A stretch of DNA of 64,000 nt, taken from positions 62,001 through 126,000 of the forward strand of contig NZ_JBQCJW010000004.1 of the NCBI RefSeq assembly GCF_051967575.1. Direction: 5' to 3'. Source of the DNA: Solibacillus silvestris_B (lineage in GTDB: Bacteria > Bacillota > Bacilli > Bacillales_A > Planococcaceae). The translations under genes were made by a program, and so were the position numbers. The first letter of the stretch is position 1; every line of letters starts with the position of its first letter. This document shows positions 8,015-16,379 of this stretch, piece after piece. Below the pieces are notes generated by a model. The model was not told where the DNA came from and did not search any database. It saw only the letters and a program-made list of their open reading frames with translations.

Positions 8015-8947
8015 TTATATTCCGACAATTTCTTTCAGCTCTGCAAGCTTTGTTCTCGACAACGGCACTTCGGATTTGCTTGTTCCTTGCAGTGACAGGC
8101 TATAGCTATTGCGCGTCCATGAAATGATTTCCCGCACTTTTTGCAAGTTGACGATATATGAGCGGTGGCAACGGAAAAAACCGAAATGATGCAACCGCTT
8201 CTCAAGCTCATTCAATGTCAGTGTGCACGGATATCCTTCCCCAGCGACATATACAAACACTTCCCCTTCAATACTTTCGATATAATCAATTTCAGGCGGG
8301 TTAAATAAAATGATTTTTTCGTTTTTCTTTGTCGGGATTTTTTCGATTTTAATTTGAATAGTTTCAGCCGGTGCCTGCTCTGGCTGTTCCTCTTTCACAT
8401 CAAGCGTGTGAAGCCCCTCTAAATCCAGTCTATAAATTTCGCCTCCCAAATTGATTAAATGCTCCAAGTTATTCGATAGTATTATAATATTTTTCCCTGA
8501 CTGCTGAAGCTGCATAATTAAATGGAAAATCACTTTACGTTCAAGCTGCTTCAAATTTTGAAAAGGTTCGACTAAAACGAGCAAGTCCTTTTGTTGCAAA
8601 TAGACATTCAAAAAGCTTAGTACGTGGCGTTCACTGGAAGTCAGTCCGCTAACCCGTACTTTCCTTAGCTGCTCCAAGCCGAATATTTTCATGAGCGACT
8701 CGGCAGAATCATTTCTGTTATGCAATTTCAAGTAAAACCGAAATGTTTCCTCCACCGTCAGTCGACCGTAATGTCCGTTCTCCTGTATATGAATGAAAAC
8801 TTCCGGCATGTCCGAAAATTGATTCGTCAAGTAATCCATTTTTGTGACATCTGTATAAATATTGATTGATGATGTTTCTGCCGTCAGTTCAAATGCTGGC
8901 AAAAGAGTTTCCCCAAAAGCCTCGATCGCCTCAAATATTAATTTCAA
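8015..8947 (-). CDS. Regulator with degenerate ABC-ATPase-like domain and LytTR DNA-binding domain
   Basis: 310 residues from a TTG start (AAAGGAG 9 bases upstream). Residues about 205-310 are a LytTR domain (DYIESIEGEVFVYV, FFRCHRSYIVNLQKVREI). Residues about 60-185 resemble the helical and Walker B half of an ABC ATPase: LTVEETFRFYLKL, LTSSERHVLSFLNVYL where the LSGGQ signature should be, and LLVLVEPF where LLFLDEP should be. There is no Walker A P-loop, and the Walker B aspartate is valine, so ATP hydrolysis is unlikely. The gene lies 143 bases upstream of, and in line with, a true ABC exporter; it probably senses or binds that exporter and controls its promoter. It is not a classical response regulator, as no receiver domain is present. 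Confidence 0.75.
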   Translation of the reverse strand: MKLIFEAIEAFGETLLPAFELTAETSSINIYTDVTKMDYLTNQFSDMPEVFIHIQENGHYGRLTVEETFRFYLKLHNRNDSAESLMKIFGLEQLRKVRVSGLTSSERHVLSFLNVYLQQKDLLVLVEPFQNLKQLERKVIFHLIMQLQQSGKNIIILSNNLEHLINLGGEIYRLDLEGLHTLDVKEEQPEQAPAETIQIKIEKIPTKKNEKIILFNPPEIDYIESIEGEVFVYVAGEGYPCTLTLNELEKRLHHFGFFRCHRSYIVNLQKVREIISWTRNSYSLSLQGTSKSEVPLSRTKLAELKEIVGI

Positions 8948-9195
8948 ATTTGCACACTCCTTTAATATAGAAAGCTCAAATCAATTACACCTAAGCGTAA
9001 TTGCGTTCAGCGGACATTGAAGATGCACGCTGAATGAAGTTAAAATAATTATACTATTTTTTCTATTTCAAATTTCTACAAATCCCCTGAAAATCCAAGT
9101 TTATTATATCACCAGCATTTTGGGGTAATTGGCTGGACATTTACTTCCTGAAAAAACGGGTTTAATGCAAAAAATAACCACTTTTTCTCCATACA

Positions 9196-9234
9196 AAAAG
9201 CGATTGCTTGATTTACTCAAAACAATCGCCTTTA
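9196..9234 (-). terminator. Terminator of the aminotransferase gene
   Basis: GCGATTG pairs with CAATCGC across a 15-base loop just past the stop, followed on the minus strand by a T-run. Confidence 0.6.
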
Positions 9235-9242
9235 TAGATTCA

Positions 9243-10409
9243 TTATAAAATTTTGCCTAAACGTTTAATGCCTTCTTCGATAATTTCCGGTGTGGCATTC
9301 GTATAATTGAGGCGCATCGTGTTCACTTCTTTATTCGTTGTGTAAAACGGGTTCCCTGGCACGAAAGCTACTTTTTGCTCCATCGCTTCATTAAATTTTT
9401 CCAGCGCATTTACTCCTTCGGGCATCGTTACCCAAATGAACATGCCGCCTTCAGGTTTTGTGTATGAAACATGCGGCGGGAAATACGTTTCCATCGCAGC
9501 CAACATTGCATCTGCCTGTTCTTTGTATAAGGCAATGATCTTTTCGACATGTTCTTCATACGCGTTATTCGTTAAATAATGATGCAAAATATACTGCGCG
9601 AAAATGTTCGTATGTAGATCCGTTGCTTGCTTTGCTGTTTCCACATGATTTAATAGCTCATGATTTTTCGTCAGCATATATCCTAAGCGCATGCCAGGCG
9701 TCACTGTTTTTGAAAAAGATCCGAGTACGACGCTATTGGCCATTTTGCCCGCTGCAATATAAGGCAGATGCTCCCCTGTAAAACGAAGCTCGCCATATGG
9801 GTCATCCTCGATAAATATTACGTCCTTATCTTTTACGGCTTCGAATACTTCTTCACGGCGCTCCTTTGTATATGTCAAACCTGTTGGATTTTGAAAGTTT
9901 GGAACGGTGTATACCATTTTAATATCCGGTTTTTTCAGCGCTGCCTTTAATTGTCCGACATTCAAGCCTTCTGTTTCCAGTGTAATGCCGTAAAAAGTCG
10001 GCTCGCGCAATGTGAATGCTTGAATCGCCCCTAAATAGCCGGGCTCTTCAATAATGACACCATCACCTTTATTCAATAATACTTTGGAAATAAGCTCCAA
10101 TGCTTGTTGCGAGCCCGTCGTAATTAAAACATCATCCGCTGTGTAATTTAGATTCGGCTGTTTTTTATTGTATTTGTCTGCAATATACTGACGAAGCGGC
10201 AAATAGCCTTGTGTTGTGGAATACTGAAATAACTTTGCCCCACTCGAATCAATCGAATCATTCACTGACTGTTTTAAAGCATCAATCGGGAAAGAGATGG
10301 GATTCGGCAAGCCTCCTGCAAATGAAATTACATCGGCTGCATCCGTCACCTTTAAAATGTTTCGGATGAATGATGATGGTGTCTTTAAAATGCTATCAGA
10401 ATATTGCAT
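9243..10409 (-). CDS. PLP-dependent class I/II aminotransferase (2-aminoadipate-type)
   Basis: 388 residues of a fold-type I aminotransferase. Visible motifs are VLITTGSQQALELISKVL near the cofactor phosphate site, PNFQNPTGLTY, the EDDPYGELRF segment with the cofactor-contacting Asp and Tyr, and the PLP lysine in SFSKTVTPGMRLGYM. Sequence style matches the MocR-related 2-aminoadipate/aromatic aminotransferase group, but no N-terminal GntR domain is present, so it is an enzyme and not a MocR regulator. Exact substrate is uncertain. Single-gene unit with its own terminator. Confidence 0.85.
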   Translation of the reverse strand: MQYSDSILKTPSSFIRNILKVTDAADVISFAGGLPNPISFPIDALKQSVNDSIDSSGAKLFQYSTTQGYLPLRQYIADKYNKKQPNLNYTADDVLITTGSQQALELISKVLLNKGDGVIIEEPGYLGAIQAFTLREPTFYGITLETEGLNVGQLKAALKKPDIKMVYTVPNFQNPTGLTYTKERREEVFEAVKDKDVIFIEDDPYGELRFTGEHLPYIAAGKMANSVVLGSFSKTVTPGMRLGYMLTKNHELLNHVETAKQATDLHTNIFAQYILHHYLTNNAYEEHVEKIIALYKEQADAMLAAMETYFPPHVSYTKPEGGMFIWVTMPEGVNALEKFNEAMEQKVAFVPGNPFYTTNKEVNTMRLNYTNATPEIIEEGIKRLGKIL

Positions 10410-10472
10410 AATGAATTATCTTCCTTTGTTTAAGTTTTCAAAATTTTATCACTTTTCAGTATAATAAACAAT

Positions 10473-10514
10473 AAGGGTTATGCTAAAAGTTAAAAAATCT
10501 TTAACATAACCCTT
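10473..10514 (-). terminator. Terminator-like hairpin after the MFS gene
   Basis: AAGGGTTATG pairs with CATAACCCTT, with further A-T pairs inside. It lies about 95 bases beyond the MFS stop and has only a modest T-rich tail. Confidence 0.5.
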
Positions 10515-10608
10515 TCTTTCTATATAAAATCCGTTGCGCTTCATTCCGAAACGGCTTTGCTGGCTATCTCCCGCGATTAACGGAGATATCGCATGGAGCT
10601 GCATGCAT

Positions 10609-11799
10609 TTACACTAATTTTCCCTTTCTTCCTACAAGGAAATAATATAGTGGAATACTAATGACAATCAACGGAATCATTGAAACGAATATAGTACGGT
10701 ATGTTGTATATGGCTCAACCATCCCTAAAATAAACGGCCCTACCCCTAATCCTAAATCATATAAAATAAAATAAGTTGATGTAGCTAAGCCAAATCGATG
10801 CGGCTCTGTCACTTTCACTGCAATTGTTTGCGCAATCGAGTTAAAGTTCCCGTACCCGAAGCCAATCAGTGCTGCTGCAACCAACAGCATCCAGCCGGCT
10901 GAAGCTTGACTGAACAACAGCATGCCGAGCGCGAAAATAACAAGGCAAGGGTAGACAATGATATTCGGTCCGCGTGCATCCATTAGTTTTCCTGTGTATG
11001 GACGCGAACATATGACAATTGCTGCATATGCCAAAAAGAAATAGCTTGCCGCTTCCACTAGATTAATCTCCTTGGCATAAAACGTAATAAACGACATGAC
11101 GCCTGAATATGCAAAGCCAATTAATAAAGCAATAAACGAAATTGGTATAGCTTTTGGTTCAATAAATTTTTCAAGCAAAGATAGATTCCCTGTCTGTTGC
11201 CCGTTCTTTTTGTTCGTTTGAGGCAAAGATATTTTGACAAAGAAAAAAGCGATCAACAAAATAAACGACAGCACGGTATTTGTATAGAAAATGACATGAA
11301 AGCCATTTTCAAGCTTCAGCATAAACATCCCGATAAACGGGCCGATCGCTGTAGCCAAAACAGCGCTCAAGCTAAAGTATCCAATCCCTTCACCTTTACG
11401 TGATGCCGGCAAAATCATTGCGACAATTGTTCCGGTTGCTGTACCTATTGTTCCGACTGCAACCCCCTGCAATAAGCGGATCGTCAATAAATAGGCAACG
11501 CCCCATTCAAGCAAATAGAGCAATGTTGTAACGCAAAACACGATAAGGCCAATTAGAAGCATCTTCTGCGGGCCCATATTTCCGATCAGCCGCCCTGCTC
11601 CTAATCGTCCCATCAATGAACCGATAATAAAAATACTCGCTGCAAGGCCTGCAATGCTTGTAGATACATGATATGCTTCTACTGCATAGCTTGAAATTGT
11701 CACCATTAAAAGAAAGAATACTAAAATCGATATAAAGTTAATGATCGATACGATAATAAAATCCTTCGTCCAAATCGGCTCTTTTATTTCCTTCATCAT
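10609..11799 (-). CDS. Major facilitator superfamily transporter
   Basis: 396 residues with about 12 hydrophobic segments. The loop between helices 2 and 3 carries GSLMGRLGAGRLIGNMGPQK, the MFS motif A (GxxxDRxGRR-like), and LLQGVAVGTIGTATG is a motif C-like glycine-rich helix. The start codon overlaps the stop of the upstream marR gene by 4 bases, so both are co-translated. The pair looks like a drug or metabolite efflux pump with its own repressor; the substrate is unknown. Confidence 0.85.
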   Translation of the reverse strand: MMKEIKEPIWTKDFIIVSIINFISILVFFLLMVTISSYAVEAYHVSTSIAGLAASIFIIGSLMGRLGAGRLIGNMGPQKMLLIGLIVFCVTTLLYLLEWGVAYLLTIRLLQGVAVGTIGTATGTIVAMILPASRKGEGIGYFSLSAVLATAIGPFIGMFMLKLENGFHVIFYTNTVLSFILLIAFFFVKISLPQTNKKNGQQTGNLSLLEKFIEPKAIPISFIALLIGFAYSGVMSFITFYAKEINLVEAASYFFLAYAAIVICSRPYTGKLMDARGPNIIVYPCLVIFALGMLLFSQASAGWMLLVAAALIGFGYGNFNSIAQTIAVKVTEPHRFGLATSTYFILYDLGLGVGPFILGMVEPYTTYRTIFVSMIPLIVISIPLYYFLVGRKGKLV

Positions 11800-12209
11800 A
11801 ATCCTTCTTTCAATATTTCTTCCATATTGGACAACGCTTTCTGGAAAAGCTCCTGTTGTTCTTCTGTAAGCATAAATAATAGCTGATTTTGTAGAAATTC
11901 AATTTCCGGGGAAATTTTCCCGTATAATATTTCGCCCTTTTCCGTCAGGCTTATATATTTTTCGCGTTTATCATCCCCTGGTTTTACTTGGATAAGACCT
12001 TGTTTCATCAATGTCTTTACATTTGCCGAAACAGTCGGCTTCTCCACATCCCAGTACTTTGCAATTTGGCTCGTCGTCGCCATCTTCCCGTTCGCCAAGT
12101 ATTGCAGCAAAGACCAGTTCGCATTCGTAAGCTCATATACAGTCAGCATATTCGTAAGCTGTGCGGTATAGCGTTTATGAAAACGGTGTATTTGTAAAAA
12201 GAACGTCAT
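11796..12209 (-). CDS. MarR family transcriptional regulator
   Basis: 137 residues with a winged helix: TTSQIAKYWDVEKPTVSANVKTLMKQGLI is the recognition region and KREKYISLTEKG the wing. MarR proteins bind palindromes as dimers and release on ligand binding. First gene of a two-gene operon with the MFS transporter. A perfect palindrome covers its own start of transcription (12241-12257), which fits autorepression. Confidence 0.9.
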   Translation of the reverse strand: MTFFLQIHRFHKRYTAQLTNMLTVYELTNANWSLLQYLANGKMATTSQIAKYWDVEKPTVSANVKTLMKQGLIQVKPGDDKREKYISLTEKGEILYGKISPEIEFLQNQLLFMLTEEQQELFQKALSNMEEILKEGL

Positions 12210-12240
12210 GCGTGTGCCTCCATTTCTTCTTTGAAATTAG

Positions 12241-12257
12241 TTAGTTAGACTAACTAA
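12241..12257. promoter_or_regulatory. Probable MarR operator
   Basis: TTAGTTAG-A-CTAACTAA is a perfect 17-base palindrome located at the -10/start region of the marR-MFS promoter. The position and symmetry fit a MarR dimer site. Confidence 0.65.
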
Positions 12258-12285
12258 TTAAATATAAAATTGCTTCATTTGTCAA
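12257..12285 (-). promoter_or_regulatory. Sigma-A promoter of the marR-MFS operon
   Basis: On the minus strand TTGACA (12280-12285), a 17-base spacer and TTTAAT (12257-12262). The operator overlaps the downstream edge. Confidence 0.7.
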
Positions 12286-12351
12286 GAGAACAGCAAAATT
12301 TAAAAAGCCCTTACTCTTGAACTTTTGTTTAATAAAACTTCTTGCTCAACA

Positions 12352-13276
12352 GAATAAAAACACTAAAGCACCCGTTCAACTCCGGGTGGGCAAAACGACA
12401 AGTCCTGTGGCATGCCCCCAATGACTCACATCGTGTGAGCCGCAAGTTTTGGAGGACCCCTACGCAAAAGTAAACGTTCGCCACTTTTTCAGCGCCTTTC
12501 TTTTGCAGAGGGCACTGAACACCCCCGGGGAAATCCAAGTTTATTTTAAGCGAACGGCAAGAGGATGAAGTAGAGGCCCATTCCCGCAACTGGGATGAAG
12601 AGAGAGCCGCTATTAACAGTTGGGAGGGCCGTTTAAGTGCCTCTTTAATAAATAGACGGAAAAATTCCGCCTATTTAAAAAATACAATCGAAAATGGCCT
12701 AAATAGACGGAGAAATTCCGCCTATTGACTCGTAAAACAAGAAAATGGAGGAATTTCCTTTGGATAACCGGAAAAACTCCGCTTATTCCCCTCGAAATAG
12801 GCTCTCTTGCGCAAATAACCGGAAAATCTCCGCTTATTTGGTTCACACCCACCATAACATGGGGTTGATTTCCATTGCGGGTCGGACGCTTTCGCGGGCA
12901 CGGCTCTACACGAGCTTCTCTCCCTCGGTGCTCCTGCCGCTATGCTTTCGTCGAAGAGAAAATCTTGTAGCGAAAGGCACTAGCCGTCAGCTGATGTTTT
13001 TACAGTGCGAAAGGTGAGACCGTCAGTACTAAGAACCGCTTATTTTCTCATCACTTAATTGAGAGCCAAAATCCCTATCATTAAATGTGAATGAGAGGGA
13101 GCTTTTATTAAAAACGAAATGAGATTTTAAATAACCGTAGTTTTTCAGTCCACTCCTTTTGTACAGCGGGATCTCCTCGTGCGAGAAGTTGGCACGGTTT
13201 ACCTGGACGGGGTCAACACTCTCCTGCAAAGTTATCTCAAATGCTAAAATCCATAATTTCCTGGTTAACAATAAAA
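12352..13276 (+). repeat. Long interspersed palindrome-rich repeat, copy A
   Basis: Non-coding element related to copies B (30056), C (40292) and D (59209). From left to right: a CAAAAGTAAACGTT hairpin zone (about 12470-12515), a conserved TAAGCGAACGGCAAGAGG block, four palindromes of about 26 bases (12650-12676, 12701-12726, 12762-12789, 12813-12839) and a conserved right part ending in a GACGGGGTCAACACT block. It then abuts the terminator of uppP. This copy carries two extras absent elsewhere: about 70 bases of foreign sequence near 12383-12452 and a 198-base nested insertion at 12840-13037. Small frames within it are not conserved between copies. Confidence 0.85.
12840..13037 (+). mobile_element. 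MITE-like insertion nested in repeat copy A
   Basis: The insert interrupts copy A exactly after its fourth palindrome. GCTTATTT occurs on both sides (12832-12839 and 13038-13045) but only once in copy C, so it is a target duplication of 8 or 9 bases. The ends are GGTTC and GAACC, a 5-base inverted repeat. The interior (GTTGATTTCC, GGACGCTTTCGCGGGCACGG) resembles a GC-rich interspersed repeat that I recall from many Bacillaceae genomes. No transposase is encoded, so it would need one supplied elsewhere. Confidence 0.7.
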
Positions 13277-13313
13277 AACACGCCACATAGCCGTTAAAGA
13301 CTGTGAGCGTGTT
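13277..13313 (-). terminator. Terminator of uppP
   Basis: AACACGC pairs with GCGTGTT, extended by CACATAG/CTGTG. The minus-strand T-run (13272-13278) is the point where repeat copy A begins. Confidence 0.7.
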
Positions 13314-13321
13314 CATCATTT

Positions 13322-14137
13322 TCAAAAGAAGATCAGCAATAAAATACCGACCAGGAAGCAGTAATACGTGAAATAATGCAGCTTGCCGTTTTTCATGATG
13401 CCCATAAACCAGCGCATCGCAAAATATGTCATAATTAGCGTGGCAAAGAATGTCACCGTATACGGAAGAGCCAAATCCATTTTATTTGGCTCATCCAGGA
13501 AGTCGGTGATCCCCAATACTACCCCGCCAAGACTTACCGGAATGTAAAGCATGAACGAAAAGCGCAAAGCTGTTTCCTGATTCATTCCGACTGCAATCGC
13601 GGATATAATTGTTGCGCCGGAGCGGCTAATGCCCGGTGTTAATGCCACCGCCTGCCCTAAACCGACCAGTAATGCATCTTTTGACGTTAAATCCCCGTCA
13701 CGCTTTGTCCCGCGCAGATTACGGATCAGCCAAAGCGCGATACCTGTAACAAACAGCATGATCGCAATTGTCGTCATACTGACATTATCCGCAATGACAT
13801 CACTCAGCAGAATGCCCAATACCCCTGCCGGAACAGAGCCGATGATTACATATAACGCGAAGTTGAAATCAGCGCGGTATCGACGGTCACGTGTTTTGAT
13901 GAACAGTAAAAAGCCTGTAATCAAACGAATAATATCTTCGCGGTAAATAAACATAATAGCGAACAATGATGCTGTATTCGTTAAAATGGCAAATGTGAAG
14001 CCCTGTTCGCCCATCCCTAAAATTTCGCTTGCGATCATAACATGGCCGCTGGAGGAAACCGGGATTGGCTCAGTAAAGCCTTGCACTAAACCAATGATGA
14101 GATGCTTTAAAATTAAAATTAAATCAAAGTTTTCCAT
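13322..14137 (-). CDS. uppP: Undecaprenyl-diphosphate phosphatase
   Basis: 271 residues, an integral membrane enzyme of the BacA/UppP family that removes a phosphate from undecaprenyl diphosphate to recycle the lipid carrier for peptidoglycan and teichoic acid synthesis; loss or excess alters bacitracin sensitivity. Both signature regions are intact: VQGFTEPIPVSSSGH near the N-terminus, with its glutamate and serine, and PGISRSGATI (about 148-157), with its arginine. Length is normal for the family. Monocistronic, with a terminator hairpin just after the stop. Confidence 0.95.
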   Translation of the reverse strand: MENFDLILILKHLIIGLVQGFTEPIPVSSSGHVMIASEILGMGEQGFTFAILTNTASLFAIMFIYREDIIRLITGFLLFIKTRDRRYRADFNFALYVIIGSVPAGVLGILLSDVIADNVSMTTIAIMLFVTGIALWLIRNLRGTKRDGDLTSKDALLVGLGQAVALTPGISRSGATIISAIAVGMNQETALRFSFMLYIPVSLGGVVLGITDFLDEPNKMDLALPYTVTFFATLIMTYFAMRWFMGIMKNGKLHYFTYYCFLVGILLLIFF

Positions 14138-14186
14138 GCATATCTCCTAAAAAAGTTGTCATCTTCCGTTAGACGTCCAATTGCGC

Positions 14187-16379
14187 CTAAATGTTCACTT
14201 CTTTACGATAATACTGTTCACCGATGTGTGCAAGCGCTTTTGGCAATGTTCCATCCGTTATTAAAAATAATTGGCGTGTCGCACGGGAAGCAATCGTATA
14301 CAGCAAATACGCATCCATTTCCTCAGCGTATACATGGTCGGTCGCATCCGCCACTACGACGGTCGTAAACTCGAAACCTTTCGCCATATAACCCGGCATA
14401 ATGAGAAGCCCCTTCATATACGTCTTTTGCTCTTCCGTAATGAGCTGCAATTGTGGAATAATCGGCTTTAAATCACTGTACAGCTGCTCACATGCCAATT
14501 TATTTTTGCATAAAATGACAAAGCTATCGTGTCGCTCAAAATTCGAATCAACGAGATGCGCAATTGTGTCAAGCAATGAATTCGTCTCGATGATTCGCGG
14601 TTTGTCGCCTGACACCCCGAGAGATTGTGTCGTCGTATTATTTAAGATCGCGCTCATAAAATCCGTGATCTCATTTGTAGAACGGTATGATTTGTTGAGC
14701 TCGACCACTTTGAAATGCTTCGATAACGGACCGGCGAGCGAATCTTTCATTTGCGGGTGCACAACTTGGTTTTTATCCCCGAGCAATGTATAATGCGCTT
14801 TCGGATGTATCGCCTTAATCGTCAATAATTGCAAATACGAATAATCCTGAATTTCGTCAATGACAATATGCTTGATTGTGCTATCGGTATACAAGCCTTT
14901 GACGATCGCCTGCAAATACATGATTGGCGCCAAATCTTCGTAATATAATATGCGGTCTTTCAGCGTTTCAGTCGTTGCTGCCTGGATTGCTTGCGTAAAT
15001 GAATTGTCATTTTGGAATGTGAGCGATTTTATATACATTTTGTTTAAATTGACGAAGCCTAGCTGTTGAATCGTCCCTTCCAGCCCGCCATATTTTTTTT
15101 GAAGTTTTTCATTCACTTGCTGCTCGATTTCTTTATCTGTTCCGATATAAGCATTTACCGCCTTCAATTCCTTCATCAATAGTTTGCGGTCTTTCGACTT
15201 TTGCTGCCCCATTTTCTCCAGGAGCACTGTCCGGATTTTTTTCAGGCGAAAATCGATGTCCAGTCCGGCGAATTTTTCATAAAACAGCTCCGTCAGCTTT
15301 TTCGCCGAAACAAACAGCTTTCCTTCCACTTTTAAATTATAAAACGGCATGCCTGTCTTTTTCATGCTCGCTACATAATTCAATAATTGTTTTACATAAT
15401 CATGCGAGCCTTTAAATGCATAATGCTCACGCGCCTCACTGTCCGCCGTTTGCAGACGTTCAATATTCTCGTAGCTTGTTTCGGCAGTGTAGCGCGTTAA
15501 TTTCAAATCGCGCAATAAACGGTAGTACGTCGTATGCTGCACATTTTCCTCGCCGAGCTCCGGCAATACATTCGAAATATAGTCATTGAACAAATCGGAT
15601 GGCGAAATGAGCAAAATGCTACGTGCATTCATTGTTTGACGATATTCATATAATAAAAAAGCCATCCGCTGCATTGCAACAGACGTTTTGCCGCTGCCAG
15701 GAGGTCCGAGCACGATTAAATTATCCTTGTTTGATGAGCGGATGACGATATTCTGGTCGCTTTGAATCGTTGCGACAATCGATTTCATCTTTTCTTTTGC
15801 TGTATCAGATAAAAGGCTTTGCAGCACTTCGTCGCCTACATAAATATCCGCGTCCAGCACTTGCAGCAGCTCATCATACTTCACTTTATACTGGCGGCGG
15901 CCTTTTATCATTACGGGAATATATTCGTCATCCGGAATCTGGTAGCGCGCCTGCCCTATTTTATTTTCATAAAAAAGGCTCGAAATCGGCGCCCGCCAAT
16001 CATAGATTAATACATCATCCGTTTTTGGCTCACGGAATGTCGATAAACCAATATATAGGTGTTCATGCTCGCCTTGTTCATTTTCAATTGAAATGCGTCC
16101 GAAATAAGGGCTTTTATATAAAATCTGCATTTTGGCTAATTGTTCACTGGCATTCAAATATTCACGCTCACGCAATTGCATCGTCTGCAGCATTTGCGAA
16201 AACTGGATGGCGCTTTCGCCTGAAATATCATTGAATTCCGAGGAAGCTTGTGTACGCTCCTCTACAATGTCGCCCCTTTGTTTTTTCAAATGGCTTGTTT
16301 GTATGTCTATTTGCTGTTTTAACAGGGCGCTTATTTGCTTTAAATGCGCCTGTTCTTGCTGCCATATCGTTTGTTCCAT
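14187..16379 (-). CDS. HelD-like RNA polymerase recycling ATPase (UvrD/Rep superfamily)
   Basis: 730 residues. The N-terminal coiled coil (about 1-90), the SPYFGRI and IYDWRAPISSLFY segments and MKSIVATIQSDQN are the marks of HelD proteins. Walker A is GPPGSGKTS (225-233); Walker B-like IVIDEIQDYS and the motif IV-VI region with LNKSYRSTNEI and YTIASRATRQLF follow. HelD binds stalled RNA polymerase, prises off nucleic acid and frees the enzyme, and some members give rifampicin tolerance. A second, divergent member starts at 62510. Single gene, convergent to nothing nearby. Confidence is high for the family; which of the two is the true orthologue of Bacillus HelD is not certain. Confidence 0.88.
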   Translation of the reverse strand: MEQTIWQQEQAHLKQISALLKQQIDIQTSHLKKQRGDIVEERTQASSEFNDISGESAIQFSQMLQTMQLREREYLNASEQLAKMQILYKSPYFGRISIENEQGEHEHLYIGLSTFREPKTDDVLIYDWRAPISSLFYENKIGQARYQIPDDEYIPVMIKGRRQYKVKYDELLQVLDADIYVGDEVLQSLLSDTAKEKMKSIVATIQSDQNIVIRSSNKDNLIVLGPPGSGKTSVAMQRMAFLLYEYRQTMNARSILLISPSDLFNDYISNVLPELGEENVQHTTYYRLLRDLKLTRYTAETSYENIERLQTADSEAREHYAFKGSHDYVKQLLNYVASMKKTGMPFYNLKVEGKLFVSAKKLTELFYEKFAGLDIDFRLKKIRTVLLEKMGQQKSKDRKLLMKELKAVNAYIGTDKEIEQQVNEKLQKKYGGLEGTIQQLGFVNLNKMYIKSLTFQNDNSFTQAIQAATTETLKDRILYYEDLAPIMYLQAIVKGLYTDSTIKHIVIDEIQDYSYLQLLTIKAIHPKAHYTLLGDKNQVVHPQMKDSLAGPLSKHFKVVELNKSYRSTNEITDFMSAILNNTTTQSLGVSGDKPRIIETNSLLDTIAHLVDSNFERHDSFVILCKNKLACEQLYSDLKPIIPQLQLITEEQKTYMKGLLIMPGYMAKGFEFTTVVVADATDHVYAEEMDAYLLYTIASRATRQLFLITDGTLPKALAHIGEQYYRKEVNI

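Noticed and set aside
12650..12839. Row of regularly spaced palindromes considered as a CRISPR array
   Set aside because: The repeats are imperfect palindromes with related, not unique, spacers, only four units and no cas genes.
12329..13325. Short reading frames on both strands within repeat copy A, including a 98-residue frame ending near the uppP terminator
   Set aside because: The frames are not kept in copies B, C and D (length differences of 1-2 bases in the aligned blocks), so they are accidental.
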